In this document: positions 51,780-60,461 of the stretch, piece by piece
How positions within the stretch are numbered: position 1 is the first letter of the stretch
Layout: each line of letters begins with the position of its first letter
Assembly (NCBI GenBank): GCA_964581465.1
Contig: CAZOOP010000012.1
Location: 20,486-84,485 of the forward strand
Reading direction: 5' to 3'
DNA length: 64,000 nucleotides
Source of the DNA: WJMB01 sp964581465
Lineage (GTDB): Bacteria; RBG-13-66-14
Translations under genes and position numbers: made by a program
The notes under the pieces: model-generated
Seen by the model: the letters and a program-made list of their open reading frames with translations, nothing else
Databases searched by the model: none
What the model was told of the DNA's origin: nothing

Positions 51780-53609
51780 TCAGGTGGCCAACAGCAGAGC
51801 GCCGGCGATGGCCCCGCCCACGGCGCCCTGGGCCAGGGTGGTCAGGAAGGGCGTGGTTCCGGCGATGGCGAACAGGCCGCTGGGGTCGGGCAGGAACAGG
51901 GCGATGCTCATCATCACACCGGCCACGGCGCCACCGAGGAGAAAGGTGATCCAGGTGGCAACGTTCTGTTCGCGTTCCTGGGTCGGGGTGCGGCGTTTCT
52001 TGAAGCGGTTGGGGTTGATCAGCTTGACCACGCCGAAGCTGAAGATGAACACTACGGCCAGCAGACCGAAGTAGAGCCCCAGGTTCCTCAGGGTGAAGGG
52101 GTTGTGTGTCAGGACGAGGAAGCGCATGGTCAGCGCGGCCAGAGGGGTCATGCCGACCAGGATGCCGAAACTCTGGGCGTTGCGCAGGTAGCCGATCTCG
52201 GAGCGCACCATCCCTTCGGAGATGGTGCCGATGCCGCCGATGGGGCTTGGTCCGCAACTGGCGGCGGCGTTGACGATGAAGGCGGCCAGCACGCAGGCCA
52301 GCTGGTCGCCGGAGAGCAGCCCCGAGGCGCCGGGCAGCCATCCCGAGGCGGGACCCATGGCGACGACGACGGGGAGCAGGGCCGCGGCCAGGATGCGCCC
52401 GCAGGGCATGGGCATGATCGTCTCGAGCTGGACGAACAGGGCGATCATCCCGGCCACGCCCAGGCCGATGCCCAGGATCTTGAACTCGGCCAGCCAACGC
52501 AGCAGGTTGCTCAGGGCCTCGAAGCCGCCGGAGACGGCCAGGGAGCCGGCCATCAGGAAACCGGCCACCAGGGCGGTGATGGGGTGGAGGATGATTCCGG
52601 CGATCACCTGGCGGATGGAGAGCCGGGCGATGACCATGATCAGCACGGTGGCCACCAGCAGGGTGGTGGTGATGGGGGTCTTGCCGAAGAGGTTGAAGAC
52701 GGCGCCGATCAGAGCCAGCAGGAAGATGCCCAGGGAGATGTAGCCGACGAGGGGGGCTTTGAACTTCTTGGCGATCTCGGCCTCTTCCTCGGCTGTTCTC
52801 GTCGAGGGATCGCGCTGTTCGGACACAGCGGCGTCCTCGGCGGCGGCGGCGCCGAGGCTGCGTCCCGAACCGGCCGAAGTTCCGACGGAGAGCTCCGAGG
52901 GGCCTTCGCTGAGCCGGATCTTCTCGTCCATGTCGAAGCGGGTGATGAACAGGCTGATGAACAGCGCCGTGAAGGCGGTGCCGATCATGATCCCGAATTC
53001 CTGGGCGTTGGTCAGCAGGCCCAGTTCCTGGAGGAAGCCCTCGCCGATCTGACCGATGCCGCCGATCTGGCTGGGTCCGCAACTGGCGGCGGCGTTGACG
53101 GCCAGGGCGGTGACCAGGACGACCATCTGCTTCTTGGTGATCAGCCGGACGCCCTCGGGTCCTAGGGTGATGATCACCGGCAGCAGCGCCGCCGCCTGGA
53201 TGCGCCCGCAGGGCATGGCGAAGATGGTGGCGAACTGGGCGATGAAGACGAGGGTGCCGGCCATCCCCAGGGGTGTGCCGCGCATCTTGTTGATGACCAC
53301 GCGCAGGGCGGCGAAGCCGCCGGAACCCTCGAGGGCACCGGCGACGAGGAAGCCGCCGGCCATGGCCATGATCGGCAGCAGAATCACGTTGGAGCCCACC
53401 GCCGAGGGCAGGCTCAACAGCTCGGAGAGGTTGCCGCCGTCGATCCACTTGCCCAACGCCGCCAGCAGGATGTTGATCAGCGAGCCCAGCACCAGCAGGG
53501 TCTGCAGGGGCAGGGGTATCAAACGGCGCCCCCCGACCATCAACAGCGGCCCGAGAACGCAGAAAATGAAGACGATCAGGGAGAGGATGCTGACGACCTC
53601 AGCGGCCAA
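51780..53609 (-). CDS. Internally duplicated multi-pass permease (ion-transporter-like)
   Basis: 609 residues with about 14 hydrophobic segments. Two homologous halves repeat signature blocks: MPCGRIQAAALLP (~132-144) and NAAASCGPSQIGGIG (172-186) in the first, MPCGRILAAALLP (~401-413) and NAAASCGPSPIGGIG (447-461) in the second. A charged linker (~225-285, rich in S, E, A) joins them. The duplicated hairpins with a GPS/IGGIG turn resemble IT-superfamily carriers of anions or cations, but I cannot name the family or substrate. The C-terminal two helices resemble the neighbouring 50-residue peptide. It lies in the same direction as the downstream Fe-S genes, separated by palindrome copy 4. Confidence 0.7.
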   Translation of the reverse strand: MAAEVVSILSLIVFIFCVLGPLLMVGGRRLIPLPLQTLLVLGSLINILLAALGKWIDGGNLSELLSLPSAVGSNVILLPIMAMAGGFLVAGALEGSGGFAALRVVINKMRGTPLGMAGTLVFIAQFATIFAMPCGRIQAAALLPVIITLGPEGVRLITKKQMVVLVTALAVNAAASCGPSQIGGIGQIGEGFLQELGLLTNAQEFGIMIGTAFTALFISLFITRFDMDEKIRLSEGPSELSVGTSAGSGRSLGAAAAEDAAVSEQRDPSTRTAEEEAEIAKKFKAPLVGYISLGIFLLALIGAVFNLFGKTPITTTLLVATVLIMVIARLSIRQVIAGIILHPITALVAGFLMAGSLAVSGGFEALSNLLRWLAEFKILGIGLGVAGMIALFVQLETIMPMPCGRILAAALLPVVVAMGPASGWLPGASGLLSGDQLACVLAAFIVNAAASCGPSPIGGIGTISEGMVRSEIGYLRNAQSFGILVGMTPLAALTMRFLVLTHNPFTLRNLGLYFGLLAVVFIFSFGVVKLINPNRFKKRRTPTQEREQNVATWITFLLGGAVAGVMMSIALFLPDPSGLFAIAGTTPFLTTLAQGAVGGAIAGALLLAT

Positions 53610-53662
53610 GGCATCTCCTCAATGGCGAGCCGGTTTGACGAGCTCGGGCGGTGTGGTCCCGT

Positions 53663-54043
53663 TCAGTCGTCCGCTTTCTTTCGGGCCTCGTAGATCTCGA
53701 CGACCCGGCGGGCGACCTCCAAGGGGTTGAAGGGCTTGTGCAGGATCAGCTCGGCGCCGATCTCGCGGCTGATGCGGGCGGTCAGGTCGTCGTCCAGGGC
53801 GGTGAGTATGATGATTGGCACCCCGGCCAGCTCCGGCACCTCGCTGAGGCTGTGGAAGGTGGCGAAGCCGTCGGCGCCGGGCATCATGATGTCCAGCAGC
53901 ACGGCGTCGGGTTTTTCACGCTTGGCCGTCGGAACGGCCTTGAGCGGTTGGGTGAGGGTCACGGTCTGATGGCCCAGTCGCTGGAAGGCCATACTCATCG
54001 TCTGCAGGATGTGCTCCTCGTCGTCGATGATAAGAACTTTCAT
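53663..54043 (-). CDS. Stand-alone response regulator receiver protein
   Basis: 126 residues, a single CheY-like receiver domain: VLIIDDEEHILQTM (acidic pocket), LLDIMMPGADGF (phospho-Asp in LLD), IIILTALDD (Thr) and LILHKPFNP (Lys-Pro). No output domain. ATG at 54043 with AAGGAAAGG upstream gives the canonical MKVLIIDDE start. It lies 53 bp upstream of the permease gene and may be co-transcribed with it. Confidence 0.9.
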   Translation of the reverse strand: MKVLIIDDEEHILQTMSMAFQRLGHQTVTLTQPLKAVPTAKREKPDAVLLDIMMPGADGFATFHSLSEVPELAGVPIIILTALDDDLTARISREIGAELILHKPFNPLEVARRVVEIYEARKKADD

Positions 54044-54210
54044 CGGTCGGCCTTTCCTTGGCGACTCCGTGCCGGAGTCCGCTCGCACATCCGGTTATGG
54101 GAGCCCCGTATGTTCGGCGGGAATTGCCTAGCGCCGGGGTCAATAATAACCGCGTCTTTGGAGCCTGGCAACCGCCGGGGATTAAATGAGAACCAGTTGC
54201 TTCAACAGGG

Positions 54211-55224
54211 TCAATCGGTCTCTGCTTCGCCGTCGCCGTTGGTGTCCGCTCCGGTATCAGCCTGGCTATCGGCTTCGTCACCATCTTCGTCGTCGTCGCT
54301 GCGTCGCTCGCGCACCACCACACTGCCCGACTTGCCCTTGCCGAACTTCTTCAGCTCGCCCTGGACGCTGGAGATCTCGGCGAAGCTCTCGAAGCTGCGC
54401 TTCTCGTTGCTGACCACCACCACGGTCACGGTGAGTTTGACCGGGAAGCGGCGCAGGTGGCCGGTGCGATCCTTGATCTCGAAGTAGCCCTTCTCGAGAT
54501 CGGCGTCACTGTAGTATTGGCTCTGGCCCTCTTCGAAGAGCTCGATGATGCTGTCGGCCAGGTCGCGGTGGTCGTGGCGGCGGGTCATCACCACGAAGTC
54601 GTCGCCGCCGACGTGGCCGACGAAGGCGTCCTCGGCTCCGGCGGTCCTGGTGGCTTCGATGAGGCAGTTGGCCATGAACTTGATGATCAGGTCGCCCTGA
54701 GCGTAACCGTAGTAGTCGTTGTAGGCCTTGAAGCCGTCGATGTCCAGATAGTAGATGCTGAACGGCTCACCGGTGCGCAGAATCTCCTTGATGCGGTGCT
54801 CGATCTCCAGGTTGCCCGGCAGACCGGTCAGCGGGTTGCAGCCCATCTGGTAGCGCGTGCGGGCCAGGACCATCTTGGCCCGGGCCAAGAGCTCGCGGTG
54901 CGAGAAGGGTTTAGCGACGTAATCGTCGATCGAATGCCTGACGCCGCGCTCCAGGTCCAGGATGTCCTGCTTGGCGGTGAGCAGGATCACCGGGATATGG
55001 GCGGTCTCGAAGTTCTCCTTGAGGCGGCTGCAGACTTCGTAGCCGTCGATGCCGGGCATCATCACGTCGAGGATGATCAGCTCGGGCATGAACTCGCGGA
55101 TGGCAACCAGTCCCTGTTCACCGTCGGGGGCGGTCTCGACCACGTAACCGTCCTGCTCGAAAATGACCTGGACGATGTTGCGGATGTCGGGATCGTCGTC
55201 GATGATCATCACGCGCGTCGACAT
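54211..55224 (-). CDS. Response regulator with GGDEF-like domain
   Basis: 337 residues. Receiver domain (~5-122): VMIIDDDPDIRNIVQ, LIILDVMMPGIDGYE, PVILLTAKQD, DDYVAKPFSHREL. A helical linker leads to a GGDEF-type domain (~140-300): NPLTGLPGNLEIE, FSIYYLDIDGFKAYNDYYGY, FVGHVGGDDFVVMT. The signature is GGDDF instead of GGDEF; Asp for Glu may keep or lower diguanylate cyclase activity. The tail is a 35-residue acidic stretch (RRSDDDEDGDEADSQADTGA). ATG at 55224 or GTG at 55236 are both possible. Upstream of the receiver-only gene and probably part of the same signalling unit. Confidence 0.88.
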   Translation of the reverse strand: MSTRVMIIDDDPDIRNIVQVIFEQDGYVVETAPDGEQGLVAIREFMPELIILDVMMPGIDGYEVCSRLKENFETAHIPVILLTAKQDILDLERGVRHSIDDYVAKPFSHRELLARAKMVLARTRYQMGCNPLTGLPGNLEIEHRIKEILRTGEPFSIYYLDIDGFKAYNDYYGYAQGDLIIKFMANCLIEATRTAGAEDAFVGHVGGDDFVVMTRRHDHRDLADSIIELFEEGQSQYYSDADLEKGYFEIKDRTGHLRRFPVKLTVTVVVVSNEKRSFESFAEISSVQGELKKFGKGKSGSVVVRERRSDDDEDGDEADSQADTGADTNGDGEAETD

Positions 55225-55413
55225 ATGAGGAACCACCCGGTTCGACGTGACAAGCGGCGGCCGCCGCCGAGGACGACGCTGCCAAGGCGTCCTGGAGCGA
55301 TGTCCGTCTGACGGCCGCCCTTACACCACGGGCCTGCGGACGCCTCGACACCAATCAGCGCTCCAAAAGAAGCAAGGTGTTCGAGGCAAGGGCTCGGGAA
55401 GGGATTGAATCAA
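55225..55413. other. Upstream region of the GGDEF regulator
   Basis: GC-rich near the gene, AT-rich toward the family A element. No promoter was assigned with confidence. Confidence 0.3.
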
Positions 55414-55755
55414 GGGAGCATCACAACAGACTGGACCAATATCTGTAGCGATTAAGAGCTGCTAGATGGAGTTACCCTTGAGGTTTGCTATGTTTTGGGC
55501 GTCATCTTGTTCAAGCATCTAGCTGAGACAAGTGCTGATACGGCCAATAGCCTGCTCTTGGCTCGTCCTCCAGCAGAAGCTGCAACAAGTCTGTCAAGGG
55601 GAACTAATAGCCACCCGGCCGCCCGCTGCGCAAAGCTCAGGTAATGCCCTGTCGCCACCAATCGACTATCGGGAAATGACAGTATATTGCGCTATAAAGC
55701 ATTGAATGACAATCTACTAGTGACAAGTACCGGTCCAAAAACGAGTGATGATCCC
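55414..55755 (+). mobile_element. MITE-like element, family A, diverged
   Basis: GGGAGCATCACAACAGACTG to AAAACGAGTGATGATCCC, 342 bp. Interior GCGCTATAAAGCATTGAATG and AGCTGCAACAAG match family A at low identity. No target duplication. Confidence 0.6.
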
Positions 55756-55887
55756 TAACAAAAACATCATGGATCGTGCCCGGACCAAATCAGGCTGATT
55801 TGGAGCGGTTGTCTGGTGCTTTATCCCCTTCCCGTATATGCTTCCGTTCTTACTCCAACACTAATTAGAAGTGCGTTGATTGCATAA

Positions 55888-56588
55888 GAAATTATAGCAC
55901 ACCCTTGAACAGACAAATATCACCAGTTATTTATTTATGTGCTTCATAGCTTAAAATGTTGTCTCTATCCATACCTTGCCTGGTGGCACCAAAACCAAAC
56001 GTGTGCAACGAGGATGCCGAGAGCCGGAAAGCCTCGACTCCAGATTAATCCCCAGAGCTGCTTTGATAGGGATCACTTAGCGGCGACGGACCATAGGATT
56101 ACTGGATAACATTTAGATAAACGCAGTTAGACATTAATCGGGTGCGCACATCGAGCGAGATGCTTGTGGCAGGTACGTGGTTTACCATATGGTTTGGATG
56201 CCCGTAGCGACGTAACTACACGTTAAAAACTGCTTGAAGCCGTTGGTATCGATGACCATGCATCGTTCATAAGTGCCCTATAATCATGCATATATAATGA
56301 GTGAGCACCGTGGGGATAAGGTTGCAGGCTCAACTTGATTCAGCAAGGCCTCGTCTCAGCCGCTTTTCGAAGGAGGTCGGAGTTTCGAGTTGGAGTGGGC
56401 TGGTCCGGGATCGTGTGTGTTGCCCTTTGATATTCAAAGGCTAAGTGCATTTTTAATAGTAGCTTTAGCAGTTACTACAGCTCGTTGGCTGGTCGAACCG
56501 GTGTTTGCGAGAGATAGGCGCCGATAATCCCGTTCTCAATGCCGCACGTTGAGTTTTCGATGTAGGCTTGGTTTCTTATGAAAATCAC
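55888..56588 (-). mobile_element. MITE-like element, family B, nested in D and split by C
   Basis: Left part 55888-56068 (GAAATTATAGCACACCCTTG) and right part 56425-56588 (GGCTAAGTGCATTTTTAATA, TTCGATGTAGGCTTGGTTTC). Outer flanks TTGCATAA and TTGCCTGA agree at 6 of 8. Confidence 0.65.
56069..56424 (+). mobile_element. MITE-like element, family C, intact, innermost of a triple nest
   Basis: 356 bp from GGGATCACTTAGCGGCGACG to GGATCGTGTGTGTTGCC, flanked by CTTTGATA on both sides (56061-56068, 56425-56432). Reference for the variant C subfamily. Confidence 0.88.
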
Positions 56589-56913
56589 TTGCCTGATAAT
56601 GAGATGTCTATTGGGCGATTGCAAGCCGGCTGTCAGTGCAGATACAAGTGTGCTGATAACTGGGATCGTTGAGGATCATGCCCGTGTTAGCCGCCACTTT
56701 TCGACTACTCGTCTTGTGAAAGGTATCTGATGATCATCACCTCTAGTATCATCAGGCTACAATCACGATACCGTCCGGACGGTGCCTGCGAACACCAACG
56801 GACAACCCCGCGGCCGGGGCCTGTTTGACGGCTCTCTCAGGGCCGCCGTTCGGGGCAATCCTCCGCCGCGAAGCACAGAATCCCCCCCTGGACCGCCGGA
56901 GGGTGATACTTAA

Positions 56914-57501
56914 TCAGGCGGGTTGGTATAGTTCATGCCGTGCAATATAGCTGATAACGGGCGGCGGGGTCAAGTAACGCAGCGATTGCCCCCGGGCGGC
57001 GCGTTCGCGCAGCAGGGTCGAGGAGACCGCGAAGGCGGGCATGGCGAGTTCGACGTGGCGCAGGCCCGGCACCGGCGCGGCTCGCGGCGTCGGCGAGCCC
57101 GGGCGCGGGGCGTAGGCGAAGCGGACCAGGCGGGCGAGCTCCCCGATGCGCAGCCAGGTGTCCAGCTCGGTCAGGTTGTCGGCGCCGATCAGCACGACGG
57201 GCGCGCCGCCGTGCCGTCGGCGCATCAACAGAACCGTTTCGATGGTGTACGAAACACCGCCCCGGCGCAGCTCGCAGTCCGAGACCTCGAAGGCCGGGTT
57301 GCCTTGCACGGCGGCGCGCAGCATGGCCAGGCGGTGCTCGGCGGCGGCCCGGGGCGCGGCGTCCTTGTGCGGACCTTGGGCCGCCGGAACGAAGATCACC
57401 CGCTCCAGGCCGAGCTGCTCGCGGGCGCTCTCGGCCAGCAGCAGGTGGCCGTAGTGGACCGGATCGAAGGTCCCCCCGCAGATGGCGTAGTCTCGCAGCA
57501 T
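56914..57501 (-). CDS. nadD: Nicotinate-nucleotide adenylyltransferase
   Basis: 195 residues. Nucleotidyltransferase signatures: ICGGTFDPVHYGHLLLAE (HxGH at ~16-19), VIFVPAAQGPHKD, VSYTIETVLLMRRRHGGAPV, VLIGADNLTELDTW and the C-terminal AVSSTLLRERAARGQSLRYL (ISSTxIR). It converts NaMN plus ATP to NaAD in NAD synthesis. ATG at 57501. The next gene upstream on the same strand ends 166 bp away with a hairpin between, so it is probably transcribed alone. Confidence 0.95.
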   Translation of the reverse strand: MLRDYAICGGTFDPVHYGHLLLAESAREQLGLERVIFVPAAQGPHKDAAPRAAAEHRLAMLRAAVQGNPAFEVSDCELRRGGVSYTIETVLLMRRRHGGAPVVLIGADNLTELDTWLRIGELARLVRFAYAPRPGSPTPRAAPVPGLRHVELAMPAFAVSSTLLRERAARGQSLRYLTPPPVISYIARHELYQPA

Positions 57502-57564
57502 CCCCTACTCGCTCGGCCGGGTTCCAGGGTCGATTGTAGCAGACCACCCGCCCGAAAAGAACCA

Positions 57565-57641
57565 CCGTCGCCGGGGGGGGGGCGCGGCGACGATGGTTCC
57601 GGGAACCCGATAACGACGAAACGGCCCCGGGGGACCGTTTC
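57565..57641 (-). terminator. GC-rich hairpins between two minus-strand genes
   Basis: GAAACGG-CCCCGGGGGA-CCGTTTC at 57618-57641 is the clearest stem, 27 bp after the stop at 57668. A second stem, CCGTCGCC with GGCGACGATGG, lies at 57566-57596. Confidence 0.55.
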
Positions 57642-57667
57642 ACCTTCGGCGTGTACCGCGGGAGTGC

Positions 57668-58189
57668 TTACAGCGCGATGCGCCAGCTCCACACGGTGTA
57701 GCCGTCGGATTCCTCCCCCCGCCTGATGAAACCCGAGTCCGGGTCTTCCGCGGGGTGATGAGGGGCGACCGTTTCTACTAATACCTGACGGTCGACCTCG
57801 GGCTCGAGCTCATCCAAGGAACCCACGGGTAGGCTGCGGACCAGCCGCACCGTGGCGCCCCAATCGTCGGGCAGGGGGAAGAGGGTGACCCGGAAGGTCT
57901 GATTGTCGCCGAGTTCGTAGGCGTTGTCCATGGGCACGCGCACCGTTCGTCCGTCGGCGTACTCCAGCTCGCAACTGAGGTACCCGCCGGCCGGCGCCGT
58001 GCCCTCGACGACCCAGATCGGCGTCGCCTCGTTATCTTTCTCCAGCTCCCGGGTCAATTCGCTCTGCGAGACAACCTCCACCTCGAAGTCGTCGGCGGCC
58101 TGGGCCTCGGTGTCGCCGAAGTTCAGCCAGCTCGCCGTCAACACCAGGGCGGCCAGAGAAAAGGCTAAGACGATGGCTTTGGGTTTCAA
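57668..58189 (-). CDS. Exported protein of unknown function
   Basis: 173 residues. Signal peptide MKPKAIVLAFSLAALVLTAS ending near AQA-ADDF. The mature part is beta-rich and acidic (FEVEVVSQSELTRELEKDNE, GTAPAGGYLSCELEYADGRT, FRVTLFPLPDDWGATVRLVR) with no second membrane helix. It may be an Ig-like or carbohydrate-associated fold; not assignable. TTG start at 58189 has GGAG nine bases upstream. Confidence 0.55.
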   Translation of the reverse strand: MKPKAIVLAFSLAALVLTASWLNFGDTEAQAADDFEVEVVSQSELTRELEKDNEATPIWVVEGTAPAGGYLSCELEYADGRTVRVPMDNAYELGDNQTFRVTLFPLPDDWGATVRLVRSLPVGSLDELEPEVDRQVLVETVAPHHPAEDPDSGFIRRGEESDGYTVWSWRIAL

Positions 58190-58318
58190 GGCATGACTCC
58201 GCAGGATGTCTCCGCCCGTTATTATAGCAAAAAGTGTGCCAGTTCTTTCCCTTTAAAGCAAAACACCAGTAACGTTATGATATTATGTTGCTTACACACC
58301 TGCCAAACCGGAGCATTC

Positions 58319-58388
58319 ATGAGCAATGCAAAAAAGCCCTGGGTAGAAATGTAACAACACCTCAGGTTGGCAGGGCCGTTTTTGTATG
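58319..58388 (+). promoter_or_regulatory. Possible leader peptide and attenuator before the DUF362 gene
   Basis: GGAG seven bases before an ATG opens an 11-codon frame (MSNAKKPWVEM). An overlapping GCCCTG ... CAGGGC stem ends in CGTTTTTG. Arrangement resembles an attenuator, but the stem is short (6 bp) with a long loop. Confidence 0.3.
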
Positions 58389-58471
58389 CTACTCTTTTCG
58401 GCGGTCTTCATCCCAAACGTACGCAAAAGCGCATCCCGGGGGCGCTCGTCCCCTTCAACCACGGAGGAGCC

Positions 58472-59584
58472 ATGGCCCGCGCCACGGTCGCCGTCGTCAA
58501 AGCCACACCCGAGACCGTCATCGCCGACACAGCCCGCGCCATGCGCTTGGCCGGCTACGAGAAGGCCCTGCCACCGGGCAAGACCACCATCCTCAAGGAC
58601 AACATCTCCTGGCACCTGCCCATGCCCTCGGCCAACACCACCCCCTGGCAGCTCGAGGGGGTCATCCGGGCCATGCGCTCGAGCGAGGGCCGGGAAGACC
58701 TCGTCGCCGTCGAGAACAAGACCGTGGTCACCGTCGCCGAGAAGGGCGACGTCTACAACAAGTACCGCCCGCTCTACGAGAAGTACGACGTCCCCCTGCT
58801 GTTCAACTTCCGCGGCGACCACATGACCTGGCGCATCTACGAGCCCAAGGCCGAGATGCTGGTCCTCAACCGCATCTTCCCCGAGGGCATCCGCATCCCC
58901 GACTACTTCCACGGCAAGAACATCATCCACCTGCCCACCGTCAAGTGCCACATCTACACCACCACCACCGGGGCGATGAAGAACGCCTTCGGCGGCCTCC
59001 TGGCCACCCGGCGCCACTATACCCACTCCTGGATCCACAAGACCCTGGTCGATCTCTTGGCCATCCAGCGGGAGATCCATCCCGGCCTGTTCTGCGTGAT
59101 GGACGGCACCACCGTCGGCAACGGACCCGGGCCGCGGACCCTCATCCCCGTGCGCAAGGACCTGATGCTGGCCTCGGCCGACCAGACCGCCATCGACGCC
59201 GTGGCCGCCAAGATGATGGGCTTCGAACCCCTCGAGCTCGAATACATCCGCCTGGCCCACGAGCGCGGCCTGGGCGTCGGCCGCCTCGAAGAAATGAACA
59301 TCGTCGGCGACGTCGACGTCGAGAAGGAAAGCTGGGGCTTCCAGGTCGGCGACAACCTGGCCTCCACCGCCGGGGACTTCATCTGGTTCGGACCGCTGCG
59401 CCCGATCCAGAAACTGTTCTTCCACACCCCCCTGGTGTCGGTCTTCGTCGCCGCCAGCGACTTCTACCACGACACCTTCTGGTGGAACATCAAGGGCGCC
59501 AAGGTGTACCGCAACTGGCTGGACGAGTCGCCCTGGGGTCATTTGTTCGAAAAGTACGAACCGCACTTCGAGCGGGAGGGGTAA
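58472..59584 (+). CDS. DUF362 protein
   Basis: 370 residues. The DUF362 pattern is visible: VAVVKATPETVIADTARAMR, KTTILKDNISWHLPMPSANT, GKNIIHLPTVKCHIYTTTTG, AMKNAFGGLLATRRHYTHSW (family GxxKNxxG), GLFCVMDGTTVGNGPGPRTL, and ASADQTAIDAVAAKMMGFEP. Many relatives are fused to or sit near ferredoxin domains; none is present here. Function unknown, possibly redox or cofactor related. ATG at 58472 with GGAGGAGCC upstream; an upstream in-frame extension encodes non-conserved residues. Confidence 0.82.
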   Translation: MARATVAVVKATPETVIADTARAMRLAGYEKALPPGKTTILKDNISWHLPMPSANTTPWQLEGVIRAMRSSEGREDLVAVENKTVVTVAEKGDVYNKYRPLYEKYDVPLLFNFRGDHMTWRIYEPKAEMLVLNRIFPEGIRIPDYFHGKNIIHLPTVKCHIYTTTTGAMKNAFGGLLATRRHYTHSWIHKTLVDLLAIQREIHPGLFCVMDGTTVGNGPGPRTLIPVRKDLMLASADQTAIDAVAAKMMGFEPLELEYIRLAHERGLGVGRLEEMNIVGDVDVEKESWGFQVGDNLASTAGDFIWFGPLRPIQKLFFHTPLVSVFVAASDFYHDTFWWNIKGAKVYRNWLDESPWGHLFEKYEPHFEREG

Positions 59585-59626
59585 CGACTAAGCTACAGAT
59601 ATACACAATAAATCTGCATTTCTTAA

Positions 59627-59946
59627 GACATCATGGATAATTTTCGGATCAAATCAAGCCGATTAGAGGCGGCTTGCTGGCCGCTATTCACTTCCTTATA
59701 ATGCAGTTTATTGATCTATAATACATTTAGTATGCCTTTATCATCTATTGCTACTACACTTAAGAATTAATAGCACTCTGGTATAAGCGCAAATAAACGT
59801 ACGCCGATAAAAGTATCTTTAGCGCATTATGATCTTTGTTGGCTGCCACTTCATACTCGCCATTTTTGTGACTAATAATAGATAATAATTACATCTATTG
59901 ACAATAGAATATATCATAATCGGGTTCAGACAACGTATTCAATCCC
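59627..59946 (+). mobile_element. MITE-like element, family D, diverged
   Basis: GACATCATGGATAATTTTCG to CAGACAACGTATTCAATCCC, 320 bp, AT-richer than other D copies but the same length and order. No clear target duplication. Confidence 0.65.
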
Positions 59947-59956
59947 CTGCTTTAAT

Positions 59957-59984
59957 AAAGGTCTCCTCATGGGAGACCTTTTGT
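59957..59984 (+). terminator. Strong Rho-independent hairpin
   Basis: AAAGGTCTCC-TCAT-GGGAGACCTTTTGTT. It lies about 370 bp after the DUF362 stop (the D element intervenes) and about 70 bp past the end of the minus-strand zinc-ribbon gene. It may originally have ended the DUF362 transcript before the D insertion. Confidence 0.75.
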
Positions 59985-60051
59985 TGCAATCAACAGGAAC
60001 GCTCGGCTATAGGAGTGCTATGTCAGTTTTTCAGGCTTTTTTTACAGGAGC

Positions 60052-60198
60052 TCAAGTGGCCTGATGGAGAACCCAGTTTGCATTTCCGCATTTGCACGGG
60101 GGGAAGGTCTCGCCTTTGGACAGGGCGATCTTGTTTGGGCAGTTTGTACAGCGATAAATCCCCGAACGTGGACACTTGTTGCCTGGTCTGTATCCCAT
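60052..60198 (-). CDS. Small zinc-ribbon protein
   Basis: 48 residues: MGYRPGNKCPRSGIYRCTNC then PNKIALSKGETFPPCKCGNA and NWVLHQAT. Cys pairs CTNC and CKCG form a likely zinc site; the GIYRC...GETFPPC...W pattern is that of tiny YjcZ-like or rubredoxin-like zinc ribbons common in bacteria. GGAGGTGATT immediately before the ATG is a near-perfect ribosome-binding site, strong support for a real gene. Role unknown. Confidence 0.72.
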   Translation of the reverse strand: MGYRPGNKCPRSGIYRCTNCPNKIALSKGETFPPCKCGNANWVLHQAT

Positions 60199-60461
60199 AA
60201 TCACCTCCAATAATGAGAGTGTATTCGGATTTTGTCTTCGTTGTGTGTTCTCGTCAACAGACAATAGTGTGCAGAACAAACTCGATTCTTTTTCACACGC
60301 CCACAGCGGTGACGATACCTCCTGGGGCGCCATCAAGGCCGAGAGCTTCTAACCGCCGATTCATACCAACCAGAGCCACGGCCGCCCGCGGGCGCCCGTG
60401 TCTTCAACGCGGGTCTATCTGATATTCCCCGCGAGACACCACGGCGGGGGGGGTTGCAACC

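Larger units (their letters stand above)
55763..56796 (+). mobile_element. MITE-like element, family D, split by nested B and C elements
   Basis: Left part 55763-55887 (AACATCATGGATCGTGCCCG onward), right part 56589-56796 (GATGTCTATTGGGCGATTGC, GCCGCCACTTTTCGACTACT, ATCACGATACCGTCCGGACG). A family B element interrupts it, itself interrupted by a family C element. Confidence 0.65.
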
